In this document: one piece after another, positions 1 to 7,766 of the stretch
Layout: every line of letters begins with the position of its first letter
Position numbering within the stretch: the stretch's first letter is position 1
Assembly (NCBI GenBank): GCA_947623905.1
Contig: CANQHX010000003.1
Span: forward strand, 1 to 64,000
Length of the DNA: 64,000 nucleotides
From: an uncultured Lachnospiraceae bacterium
GTDB taxonomy: Bacteria; Bacillota; Clostridia; Lachnospirales; Lachnospiraceae
Reading direction: 5' to 3'
Translations under genes and position numbers: made by a program
Notes under the pieces: generated by a model
What the model was told of the DNA's origin: nothing
Databases searched by the model: none
Seen by the model: the letters and a program-made list of their open reading frames with translations, nothing else

Positions 1-2
1 TG

Positions 3-791
3 CTGGTGATGGTGGCTCCGTCGGTCCACGTGCGCGCCACAAGCCGCCTGCTGGCGGACATGGTGCCCCGGGGGCAGATCATCGTGGACGCCGCCAAAGG
101 CATCGAGGAGGACACTCTCATGACCATGACCCAGATCATGGAGGAGGAGATCCCCGGGGTCAACGCTGCGGTGCTGTCGGGACCCAGCCACGCGGAGGAA
201 GTGGGACGGAAGCTGCCCACCAGTGTGGTAGCAGGCGCGAGAGATAAGGAGACGGCCCAATATATACAGGACGTGTTCATGAATCCCGTGTTCCGCGTGT
301 ATACCAGCCCCGACATGCTGGGCATCGAGCTGGGCGGCGCCATTAAAAATGTATTCGCCCTGGCCGCCGGCATCGCGGACGGCATGGGCTGCGGCGACAA
401 TACGAAAGCCGCGCTGATCACAAGAGGCATATACGAGCTGACCCGTCTGGGCGTAGCGGCAGGAGGCAAAAAAGAGACGTTCCAGGGACTGTCCGGCGTG
501 GGCGACCTGATCGTCACCTGCAGCAGCATGCACAGCCGCAACCGCAGGGCCGGCATTCTCATCGGACAGGGCATGTCCATGGAGGACGCCATGGAAGAAG
601 TCAAAATGGTGGTAGAAGGGGTGTACAGTGCCCGGGCCGCCAAAGGACTGGCAGAGCGGTACGGCGTCCAGGTGCCCATCATCGACGAGGTGTGCAGCGT
701 GCTGTTTGAACACAAGTCCGCCCGGGACGCGCTCCGGGATCTTATGGAGCGGGAGCGCCGGGATGAGGAGCGCAGCAACGTGTGGCATTGA
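3..791 (+). CDS. gpsA: NAD(P)-dependent glycerol-3-phosphate dehydrogenase, 5'-truncated by window edge
   Basis: GpsA reduces dihydroxyacetone phosphate to sn-glycerol-3-phosphate, the backbone for phospholipids, in the cytoplasm. The N-terminal Rossmann dinucleotide-binding part lies outside the window; about 262 residues remain of the usual 330 or so. Visible family motifs are SGPSHAEEV, the ELGGAIKNV segment with the catalytic lysine, the DNTKAALITRG segment and the GVGDLIVTC stretch. The frame is open to the window start, so no start codon is assigned. The gene is GC-rich, like the far end of the window, and marks the housekeeping border of the polysaccharide locus. Identification is secure. 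Confidence 0.96.
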   Translation: MVMVAPSVHVRATSRLLADMVPRGQIIVDAAKGIEEDTLMTMTQIMEEEIPGVNAAVLSGPSHAEEVGRKLPTSVVAGARDKETAQYIQDVFMNPVFRVYTSPDMLGIELGGAIKNVFALAAGIADGMGCGDNTKAALITRGIYELTRLGVAAGGKKETFQGLSGVGDLIVTCSSMHSRNRRAGILIGQGMSMEDAMEEVKMVVEGVYSARAAKGLAERYGVQVPIIDEVCSVLFEHKSARDALRDLMERERRDEERSNVWH

Positions 792-830
792 TTTTCCTAA
801 GGAATCCAGAGGAAAAGACATATATTGGGC

Positions 831-859
831 TTGCATTCGGGAATAAAAGAAAGTATACT
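831..859 (+). promoter_or_regulatory. Candidate sigma-A promoter after gpsA
   Basis: TTGCAT at 831-836 and TATACT at 854-859 are separated by exactly 17 bases, a near-consensus vegetative promoter. It would start transcription near 866, just before the structured leader of the small protein at 947, and may drive the first polysaccharide genes. Confidence 0.6.
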
Positions 860-893
860 AGATGTAGTGTTCTGCGTCGGAGAGAGACACAAT

Positions 894-939
894 TCCGTTT
901 AACCGTATTCCATTTGTGGAATACTATAAAAAACGGAGG
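894..939 (+). promoter_or_regulatory. Leader RNA hairpin overlapping a ribosome binding site
   Basis: An inner perfect 8-bp stem (905-912 with 917-924, TTTG loop) is enclosed by a perfect 7-bp outer stem (894-900 with 931-937). The outer right arm includes the first bases of the GGAGG ribosome binding site at 935-939, which serves the ATG at 947. The RNA could therefore limit ribosome access. The pairing is visible; the regulatory role is inference. Confidence 0.5.
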
Positions 940-946
940 TGGAAAT

Positions 947-1051
947 ATGATCACATGTCTGCTCATCGGCGCCGGTTATCTTGCAGGGGTATGTACAGGG
1001 GTAGCGCTCATGTGCATCCTGCAGGTACACAGAATGAGAGAGGAAGATTGA
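947..1051 (+). CDS. Small single-pass membrane protein (34 aa), DUF3789-like
   Basis: A 34-residue protein begins at an ATG preceded by CGGAGG with suitable spacing. It is one hydrophobic helix (about residues 3-26, rich in Gly, Ala, Val and Leu) followed by a short charged tail ending MREED. Its layout matches the very short Firmicutes proteins grouped as DUF3789, from memory. A similar protein lies at 3536-3646, so the two flank the first two polysaccharide genes. Function is unknown; a role in stabilising a membrane partner is possible but not shown. The strong ribosome binding site and the second copy argue for a real gene. Confidence 0.6.
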   Translation: MITCLLIGAGYLAGVCTGVALMCILQVHRMREED

Positions 1052-1126
1052 TCCCTTTGCCCGGCATGGCCGAAAGTATGCCGGCAAAGATACGATAGAT
1101 CTGTAATACGCGGGAGTTTGATATAG

Positions 1127-2548
1127 ATGTACAAGAAGACGGCCAAAGGATGGTTAAAGCATCTGGATTTTATGCTGGTGGATATCTTGTGTCTGCAGAT
1201 CGCGCTGATCATCGCATATATGATCCGCCACGGGAATATTTCGTCTGTAAATCCTTCCTGGAGCACCACGGCGGTGATCATGCTTCTGGTGAGTTTTGTA
1301 GTGGTATTTTTCGAGGATACCTACAAGGGGATCCTGAAGCGCGGACCTTACAAGGAACTGGTATCTGTAATTAAGTTTATCGTAACTGTCGTGCTCGGCA
1401 CTGTTTTTCTGTTTTATATGCTTCATCAGGGCAGTGTCCAGTCCAGGATGGTCACGATCATCACAGGAGTCGTATTCTGTCCTTTGAGTTTTTGCGCGCG
1501 CCTGCTGTGGAAGCAGATCCTGAAGCGGATGAACGTGGGCGTGCGGTCCATACTGGTGGTGACCACAAGCGACATGGCGCAGGACGTGCTGAGCACGCTG
1601 AAGGTGAACAACTATGAGCGGTTCCGCATAGCGGGTATCGTGCTGGCCGACTGGAACAGCATGGTGACGGACCGGGTGGACCGGATCCCCGTGGTGGCCG
1701 ACCGGGACAGCGTGCTGGAATATCTGTGCCGCAACTATATTGACGAAGTATTTCTGGACCTTCCCAAGGACGGTGTCTACGGAGAGACCTACCAGACGAT
1801 CATGACGACCTGTATGGATATGGGTCTGACGGTTCATGAGAAGATCGACAAGACAGCCAATATGTACAGCCAGCAGCAGGTGGTGGAGCGGATCGCCGGA
1901 TATACGGTACTCACGTCCAGCATCAATATCGTAAACACCCGTCAGCTGTTCGCGAAAAGAGCCCTCGACATCCTGGGCGGCCTGGTGGGCTGTTTTGTGA
2001 CGCTCCTTCTGATCCTGTTTATCGGTCCGGCCATATACATCAAGTCGCCGGGGCCTATCTTTTTCTCCCAGATACGGGTAGGCAGAAACGGCAAGCGGTT
2101 TAAGCTGTACAAGTTCCGCAGCATGTATCTGGACGCCGAGGAGCGGAAAAAAGAGCTGATGGAACAAAATGACGTAAAAGACGGCATGATGTTCAAGATG
2201 AAGGATGACCCCCGCATCATCAAGGGCGTGGGGCATTTTATCCGGAAGACGTCGCTGGACGAGTTTCCCCAGTTTTTCAATGTGCTGAAGGGCGATATGA
2301 GCCTGGTAGGCACCCGTCCGCCTACTGTGGACGAGTGGGAGAAATACGAGGCCCATCACCGCAAGCGCCTGGCGTTCAAGCCGGGCATTACCGGCCTGTG
2401 GCAGGTGAGCGGCAGGAGCAACATCACCGATTTCGAGGATGTGGTGGCGCTGGACACCCAGTACATAGCGGAATGGAGCTTCTCCATGGATATCAAGATC
2501 CTGCTGAAGACCGTAAAAGTAGTGCTGACAAACGAAGGGGCGTCGTGA
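1127..2548 (+). CDS. Polyprenyl glycosylphosphotransferase (WbaP/CpsE-type initiating transferase)
   Basis: This 473-aa enzyme should transfer a sugar-1-phosphate from a UDP-sugar to undecaprenyl phosphate at the inner membrane, starting repeat-unit assembly. The N-terminal half has several membrane helices (about residues 14-130), then a nucleotide-binding-like linker domain. From about residue 275 comes the bacterial sugar-transferase domain: a re-entrant helix, YKFRSM, the catalytic Asp-Glu pair D378-E379 in KTSLDEF, LVGTRPP and KPGITGLWQVSGR. Length and order match the WbaP/CpsE group. A GGGAG motif precedes the ATG. It is followed 4 bases later by an IMPase-family gene. A second, smaller initiating transferase occurs at 7170. 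Confidence 0.93.
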   Translation: MYKKTAKGWLKHLDFMLVDILCLQIALIIAYMIRHGNISSVNPSWSTTAVIMLLVSFVVVFFEDTYKGILKRGPYKELVSVIKFIVTVVLGTVFLFYMLHQGSVQSRMVTIITGVVFCPLSFCARLLWKQILKRMNVGVRSILVVTTSDMAQDVLSTLKVNNYERFRIAGIVLADWNSMVTDRVDRIPVVADRDSVLEYLCRNYIDEVFLDLPKDGVYGETYQTIMTTCMDMGLTVHEKIDKTANMYSQQQVVERIAGYTVLTSSINIVNTRQLFAKRALDILGGLVGCFVTLLLILFIGPAIYIKSPGPIFFSQIRVGRNGKRFKLYKFRSMYLDAEERKKELMEQNDVKDGMMFKMKDDPRIIKGVGHFIRKTSLDEFPQFFNVLKGDMSLVGTRPPTVDEWEKYEAHHRKRLAFKPGITGLWQVSGRSNITDFEDVVALDTQYIAEWSFSMDIKILLKTVKVVLTNEGAS

Positions 2549-2552
2549 CAGG

Positions 2553-3341
2553 ATGACAGAGACATTATACAAGCGCCTGGAGGACGCTGTGCGCAGGGCA
2601 GGCGCCATACTAAAGGATGCCCACGCCACGGCGGATACCACATACATGAAAGAAGGTCCGGCCAATTTTGTGACGGACTATGACCGGCAGATCCAGGAGC
2701 AGCTCATACGGGAGCTGAGAGAGATCCTGCCCGACAGCCATTTCCTGGCGGAGGAGGACCACATGCAGGATCCCCTTGGCGACGGATACTGCTTTATCAT
2801 CGATCCCCTGGACGGCACCACAAATTTTGTCCATGATTACCGGTACAGCTGCGTGTGCGTAGGCCTGGCCCGCCACGGCAGGATGCACTGGGGCGCCGTA
2901 TACAATCCTTATCTGGAGGAAATGTACACGGCCCGGGCAGGAGAAGGCGCGTATTTAAATTCCCAAAAATTATATTTGACAGAAGCGCATTTAGAAGATA
3001 CAATAGTAGCGTTTGGATGCGCAAGGTACAACAGTGACGATACGGACCGGCTCTTTGCCTATGTGAAGGAGCTGTACCTCCACAGCCAGGCCATCCGGGA
3101 CGGCGGCTCCGCCGGACTGGACATGTGCGGCACGGCTGCCGGAAGAAGCGGCATCTACATAGAACTCCGGCTGCAGCCATGGGATTTTGCCGCCGCCAGC
3201 CTGATCCTTCAGGAAGCGGGAGGGATAGTGACCCAGATAAACGGCGATCCGGTGACGCTGGACAAGCCCTGTTCCGTGCTGACGGGCAACCCCGCGGCGT
3301 GGAGGGAGAGCAGGGAACTCCTGGAGCGGATGGATATCTGA
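2553..3341 (+). CDS. Inositol monophosphatase family phosphatase
   Basis: A 262-aa member of the Mg-dependent, Li-sensitive phosphatase family, which hydrolyses inositol phosphate, 3'-phosphoadenosine phosphate or related sugar phosphates. Metal-site motifs are visible: E67-E68 in AEEDH, DPLDGTTNF with D84 and D87, and the C-terminal PWDFAAAS aspartate followed by EAGG. Length is typical. It lies 4 bases after the initiating transferase, so the two are probably co-transcribed; a job in sugar-phosphate or polyol-phosphate metabolism for the polysaccharide is an inference from position. The precise substrate cannot be read from the sequence. Confidence 0.92.
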   Translation: MTETLYKRLEDAVRRAGAILKDAHATADTTYMKEGPANFVTDYDRQIQEQLIRELREILPDSHFLAEEDHMQDPLGDGYCFIIDPLDGTTNFVHDYRYSCVCVGLARHGRMHWGAVYNPYLEEMYTARAGEGAYLNSQKLYLTEAHLEDTIVAFGCARYNSDDTDRLFAYVKELYLHSQAIRDGGSAGLDMCGTAAGRSGIYIELRLQPWDFAAASLILQEAGGIVTQINGDPVTLDKPCSVLTGNPAAWRESRELLERMDI

Positions 3342-3426
3342 ACGCTCTGCGGCAGTTCAAGTAAAAGAAATCCGGAAAGCAGATCATTCTGCTGTTTCGT
3401 ACATAAATAAGTGAATTGCATGAATA

Positions 3427-3468
3427 TCTTTTTTATTACCTGGCCTTCGTGTCAGGTAATAAAAAAGA
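3427..3468. repeat. Perfect 16-bp inverted repeat
   Basis: TCTTTTTTATTACCTG (3427-3442) and its exact reverse complement (3453-3468) flank a 10-base loop. The outer ends are T6 on the left and A6 on the right, the opposite order to a classical terminator, so termination is not an obvious reading. It lies between the phosphatase gene and the next small gene. Confidence 0.75.
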
Positions 3469-3535
3469 ATATTTAGATAAGTTATAAATATAAATAAAAA
3501 TTCGGACACAACACAAAGGTACAGAGGTGAAGACA

Positions 3536-3646
3536 GTGTTTGTTTTGGGATTAGTTCTCGGTCTTCTGATAGGGATCATTCTGGGGGTCATGGTCATGGC
3601 ACTGGCGCAGATCAGCAAACGATCAGACCGCAATGAGGAGCCCTGA
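3536..3646 (+). CDS. Small single-pass membrane protein (36 aa), DUF3789-like
   Basis: A GTG at 3536 with AGAGGTG six bases upstream gives a 36-residue protein. It has one Gly/Leu/Ile/Val-rich helix (about residues 1-24) and a polar tail ending RNEEP. An in-frame GTG at 3527 is a weaker alternative. The design (helix, then a short tail containing AQISKR) parallels the protein at 947-1051, where the corresponding segment is LQVHRM. Neither protein has enzymatic motifs. It sits 41 bases upstream of the dehydratase gene at 3688. Function unknown. Confidence 0.55.
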   Translation: MFVLGLVLGLLIGIILGVMVMALAQISKRSDRNEEP

Positions 3647-3687
3647 TCTTTTGAATATCGAATGATAGAAGAACGAGGGATACATTT

Positions 3688-5808
3688 ATGTCAGAGAAAA
3701 AGAAGGAAATACATAAAAAAAAGCTGGAACACTGGAAGGTGATCGCCCTCTACCTGGCGGTATATGACCTTATGGCAGTGAACCTCTCATACTTCCTCGC
3801 CCTGTGGATACGGTTCGACTGTAAGTATTCCCAGATATCCGCGGACTACCTGCGGTCGTTCCTGGTGTTCGCCCCCTTCTATTCCGTCTTCTGCATCTTC
3901 GTGTTCTGGCGGCTGCGGCTGTACAACAGCATCTGGCGGTTCGCCAGCTATTCGGAGCTGGTGCGGGTGACCCTGGCAAACATCATCACGGGCCTGGTCC
4001 ATACCGTGGGGATCACGGCATTTGTCATACGGATGCCCATCTCCTACTACATGATGGGGATCGGCCTGCAGTTCTTCTTTACGCTGCTGATCCGTTTCTC
4101 CTACCGGTTCGTGCTGATGGAGAAGGGCCGGAGGGCGAAGAACGGGGAGGACGGATACACGGGCAACGTGATGGTCATAGGGGCCGGGGCGGCCGGGCAG
4201 GCCATCTTAAAGGAACTGAACAGCGCCAAGGAGACCCACTTAAGGCCCTGCTGCATCATAGACGATAACTCCAACAAGCACGGGAGGTACATGGAAGGGG
4301 TGCCCATCGTGGGAGGGCGTGACGACATCCTGGTGAGCGCGGAGAAGTACCACATCGACGAGATCTTCCTGGCCATGCCCACGGCCGGCGCGGAGAGCAA
4401 GCGTGACATCCTGAACATCTGCAAGGAGACGGGGTGCAAGCTGAAGATGCTGCCGGGGATCTACCAGCTGGTGAACGGGGAGGCGTCCTTAAGCAGCATG
4501 AAGGATGTGGCGGTGGAGGACCTTCTCGGGCGGGACCCCATAAAGGTGGACCTGAAGGAGATCTTTGACTACCTGAAAGGGAAGACGATCCTGGTGACAG
4601 GAGGGGGCGGCTCCATCGGGAGCGAGCTGTGCAGGCAGATAGCGGCCCACGAGCCTGGACACCTGGTGATATTTGATGTATATGAGAACAACGCCTATGA
4701 GATCGAGCAGGAGCTGAAGGCGTCGTACCCGCGGCTGTGCATGACGGTGCTGATCGGGTCGGTGCGGGACAGCCGGAGGATCGAGCAGGTGTTCGATACG
4801 TACCGGCCGGATGTGGTGTACCACGCGGCGGCGCACAAGCATGTGCCGCTGATGGAGGCGAGTCCGTGCGAGGCGATCAAGAACAATGTGATCGGGACGT
4901 ATAAGACGGCGTGCGCGGCATTGAAGTACGGGTGCGGGCGTTTTGTGCTGATCAGCACGGACAAGGCGGTGAACCCGACCAACGTGATGGGAGCGAGCAA
5001 GCGGCTGTGCGAGATGGTGATTCAGACACTGGACATGGTGAGCAGGGAGGGGAAGGACAGCCTTCTTCCCGTCCTCAACGGTCACAACGTGGACAATATA
5101 GACAATCCGCATCCTGCATTGCGGTCAGGAGAAACAGCTGTGTCCGCAGGTCTCCCTGTGGGGGATGCGGCCAAGGATATAAAGGAAACCGAAAACATGC
5201 AGACGACCAGCAGGCGGACAGAGTTCGTGGCGGTGCGGTTCGGGAACGTGCTGGGATCCAACGGATCGGTGATCCCGCTGTTCAAGAAGCAGATACAGGA
5301 GCGGAGGGCCGTTACGGTGACCCACCCGGACATCATCCGGTACTTCATGACCATACCGGAGGCGGTAGGGCTTGTGCTGCAGGCAGGGGTGTACGCCAGA
5401 GGCGGGGAGATCTTTGTGCTGGACATGGGAGAGCCGGTGAAGATCGACACGCTGGCGCGGAACCTGATCAAGCTGTCGGGGTACAAGCCGGACGTGGACA
5501 TCCCGGTGGTGTATACAGGGCTCCGTCCCGGGGAGAAGCTGTATGAGGAGAAGCTGATGGCGGAGGAAGGGATGAAGACGACGCCCAACAGGCTGATCTA
5601 CATCGGGAAGCCCATCGCGTTTGACATGGAGAAGTTCCTGGGGCGTCTGGAGGAGCTGGCGGAGGCCAGCTACAACAACGACGCGGACATCCGGGAGCTG
5701 ATCTTTGAACTGGTGCCCACGTATCATCCGCCGGTGGAGGAAAAGGAACAGCAGGAAGCGGTATACCGGGAGCTGTTAAATGAGGCGGCAGCGACGAGCG
5801 TGGGATGA
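3688..5808 (+). CDS. Membrane-anchored UDP-sugar 4,6-dehydratase (PglF/CapD type) with an internal insertion
   Basis: A 706-aa enzyme of the PglF/CapD/FlaA1 group. It is expected to convert UDP-GlcNAc into UDP-2-acetamido-2,6-dideoxy-4-keto-hexose, the first step to a 4-amino sugar. Four membrane helices occupy about residues 15-140. A first Rossmann-like domain starts at VMVIGAGAAG (161-170), and the catalytic extended SDR domain at ILVTGGGGSIG (301-311). The STDKAVNP and MGASK segments match the family, which uses Met in place of the usual catalytic Tyr. About residues 452-510 form an insertion absent from the proteins I recall, where the strand before AVRFGNVLGSNG normally follows directly. 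The aminotransferase gene follows, supporting amino-sugar synthesis. Confidence 0.9.
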   Translation: MSEKKKEIHKKKLEHWKVIALYLAVYDLMAVNLSYFLALWIRFDCKYSQISADYLRSFLVFAPFYSVFCIFVFWRLRLYNSIWRFASYSELVRVTLANIITGLVHTVGITAFVIRMPISYYMMGIGLQFFFTLLIRFSYRFVLMEKGRRAKNGEDGYTGNVMVIGAGAAGQAILKELNSAKETHLRPCCIIDDNSNKHGRYMEGVPIVGGRDDILVSAEKYHIDEIFLAMPTAGAESKRDILNICKETGCKLKMLPGIYQLVNGEASLSSMKDVAVEDLLGRDPIKVDLKEIFDYLKGKTILVTGGGGSIGSELCRQIAAHEPGHLVIFDVYENNAYEIEQELKASYPRLCMTVLIGSVRDSRRIEQVFDTYRPDVVYHAAAHKHVPLMEASPCEAIKNNVIGTYKTACAALKYGCGRFVLISTDKAVNPTNVMGASKRLCEMVIQTLDMVSREGKDSLLPVLNGHNVDNIDNPHPALRSGETAVSAGLPVGDAAKDIKETENMQTTSRRTEFVAVRFGNVLGSNGSVIPLFKKQIQERRAVTVTHPDIIRYFMTIPEAVGLVLQAGVYARGGEIFVLDMGEPVKIDTLARNLIKLSGYKPDVDIPVVYTGLRPGEKLYEEKLMAEEGMKTTPNRLIYIGKPIAFDMEKFLGRLEELAEASYNNDADIRELIFELVPTYHPPVEEKEQQEAVYRELLNEAAATSVG

Positions 5809-5839
5809 GACATTTGAATGTGTAGTGAGGCATGAAAAC

Positions 5840-7168
5840 ATGGAAAAGAGGAATATACCGTTTAGTCCCCCGGATATCAGTGAATTAGAAATAGAAGAAG
5901 TAGTGAAGGCGCTGCGTTCTGGCTGGATCACCACCGGGCCCCGAACGAAACTGTTGGAGAGAAGGCTGGCGGCTTACATTGGTACAGGACGGACGGATAT
6001 CGACTGCAATACGGCAGAAAATATTGAAAGATACAGCAACAGGGTCGTATGTCTGAATTCTGCCACGGCAGCGGAAGAACTTAATTTACGGATTCTCGGC
6101 ATAGGGCCGGGAGACGAGGTCATCGTTCCTGCCTATACATACACTGCAACGGCGGCAGCAGCACTCCATTGTGGTGCAAGAGTTGTGTTTGTGGATATCC
6201 AGAAAGACGGCGATCCCGCCACCTACATACCGGAGATGGATTATGATGCAGTGGAGGCAGCAATCACTGAAAAGACAAAAGCCATTGTTCCAGTTGATCT
6301 TGGAGGGATTGTTTGTGATTATGACAGGATTTTTGAAATTATAGACAGAAAGAAACAGCTATTTACACCGGTGAATGATCATAAAACTCCGTTGGCGGAT
6401 CTGTCGTCCCGAATCCAGAAGTCGCTCGGAAGGGTTGCGGTAGTAGCTGATTGCGCCCATAGCCTTGGAGCAAGTCGGATCATAAATGGAGAATGGAAAT
6501 ACTGCGGAGCTATAGCGGATTTTTCAAGTTTTAGTTTCCATGCCGTAAAGAATTTCACGACGGCAGAAGGCGGGGCGGCCACTTGGCTGCCCATAGACGG
6601 GATAAATGATGCGGAGATTTATCATATGTATCAACTGTTAAGTCTCCATGGACAAAGTAAAGACGCGCTTGCGAAGACAAAGATCGGGGCATGGGAATAT
6701 GATATCGTCGGGCCGTGGTACAAATGCAATATGACCGATATCATGGCGGCTATAGGTTTACGACAGTTGGACAGGTACAAAGGACTTCTTGATAGGCGTA
6801 GTGAGATCATAAAACGATATGACGCAGTGTGTGATGAAAATGGAATCAGCCATCTGGCACACCATACAGATAATATGTACAGCTCGAGGCATCTATATCT
6901 GGTACGGATCCCAGGAATCTGTGAAAGACAGAGAGATGAGATCATAAAAAATCTGGCAGAACAAGGAGTTGCAACCAACGTTCACTATAAGCCGTTGCCG
7001 ATGATGACGTCATATAAGATATTGGGCTGGGATATTAAGGCCTTTTCTAATTCATACGATTATTTTAAAAATCTGGTTACTTTGCCGTTGCATACGCTTT
7101 TATCCGATGAAGACGTGGACTACGTGTGCGAGACTTTGAGAGCGGTAATTAAGGAGAGGAAAGTGTAG
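5840..7168 (+). CDS. DegT/DnrJ/EryC1/StrS-family PLP sugar aminotransferase
   Basis: This enzyme should aminate the 4-keto sugar made by the preceding dehydratase, using glutamate as amino donor (PglE-like). I use the ATG at 5840 (442 aa), which has AGTGAGG nine bases upstream; a longer in-frame extension to 5780 overlaps the previous gene and lacks family similarity. Motifs: GWITTGPRTK near residue 28, the SATAAEE loop, D204 in VVADCAHS, and PLP lysine K237 in HAVKNFTTAEGG. The protein is longer than the usual 370-400 aa, with extra residues around 52-68 and 165-200. The region becomes distinctly more AT-rich from here. Confidence 0.92.
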   Translation: MEKRNIPFSPPDISELEIEEVVKALRSGWITTGPRTKLLERRLAAYIGTGRTDIDCNTAENIERYSNRVVCLNSATAAEELNLRILGIGPGDEVIVPAYTYTATAAAALHCGARVVFVDIQKDGDPATYIPEMDYDAVEAAITEKTKAIVPVDLGGIVCDYDRIFEIIDRKKQLFTPVNDHKTPLADLSSRIQKSLGRVAVVADCAHSLGASRIINGEWKYCGAIADFSSFSFHAVKNFTTAEGGAATWLPIDGINDAEIYHMYQLLSLHGQSKDALAKTKIGAWEYDIVGPWYKCNMTDIMAAIGLRQLDRYKGLLDRRSEIIKRYDAVCDENGISHLAHHTDNMYSSRHLYLVRIPGICERQRDEIIKNLAEQGVATNVHYKPLPMMTSYKILGWDIKAFSNSYDYFKNLVTLPLHTLLSDEDVDYVCETLRAVIKERKV

Positions 7169-7169
7169 G

Positions 7170-7766
7170 GTGTACAGAAAGTATATAAAACGGATTCTTG
7201 GAGTACTTTTCGCATTGTTGGGGCTTCCGGTTTTCGCGGTTATTTTTATCGTAGTTGCTCCGATCATAATAATCGAAGATAAAGGGCCGGTGTTTTACAA
7301 TGCTCCGCGCATGGGCCAGAATGGAAAAATCTACAAGATGTTCAAATTTCGATCTATGAAGGTAAATTCGCCAGACATAAGGAATGCAGACGGAACTACA
7401 TTTAATTCGGAAGATGATCCAAGAGTGACAAAGGTTGGAAAGATATTACGTAAGACAAGCCTTGACGAAACACCGCAGCTTTTAAATATAATCAAAGGGG
7501 ATATGGCCTTCATTGGGCCGAGACCAGACCTGACTGACGGTGAAATGACCAGTGCAAGAAAAAAGAAGTTGACAGTTAGACCTGGTATTACAGGATACAG
7601 CCAGGCGTATTTCAGGAATTCTGACAGTGTGGAGCAGCGAATAAAAAATGATATCTACTATGTAGATAACATAAGTTTTGGGCTAGATGTTCGGATTTTT
7701 TTTAAAACGATACAGACGGTCTTATTTCATCAAAATGTATACCGCAATAGAGGTGATTATAAATGA
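7170..7766 (+). CDS. Small monotopic phosphoglycosyl transferase (PglC-like)
   Basis: A 198-aa enzyme reduced to the minimal catalytic unit: one N-terminal re-entrant hydrophobic helix (about 8-34), YKMFKFRSM (56-63), the catalytic D99-E100 in KTSLDETPQ, FIGPRPDL and RPGITGYSQ. PglC-type enzymes attach the phospho-sugar of UDP-diNAc-bacillosamine to undecaprenyl phosphate at the cytoplasmic face. The gene starts with GTG at 7170 after AAGGAGAGG, one base past the aminotransferase stop, and overlaps the next gene by 4 bases. Context with dehydratase, aminotransferase and acetyltransferase fits a bacillosamine-like first sugar; the exact sugar is inferred. Confidence 0.92.
   Translation: MYRKYIKRILGVLFALLGLPVFAVIFIVVAPIIIIEDKGPVFYNAPRMGQNGKIYKMFKFRSMKVNSPDIRNADGTTFNSEDDPRVTKVGKILRKTSLDETPQLLNIIKGDMAFIGPRPDLTDGEMTSARKKKLTVRPGITGYSQAYFRNSDSVEQRIKNDIYYVDNISFGLDVRIFFKTIQTVLFHQNVYRNRGDYK

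Noticed and set aside
1154-2665. Long 503-codon open frame on the - strand
   Set aside because: It lies opposite the initiating transferase gene, which has full family motifs; the - strand product is His/Arg/Gln-rich without any recognisable domain and is a shadow of GC-rich coding DNA.
3427-3468. Rho-independent terminator after the phosphatase gene
   Set aside because: The stem is perfect, but the run after it is A-rich rather than T-rich on the + strand, and the same holds on the - strand, so it does not fit the termination pattern.
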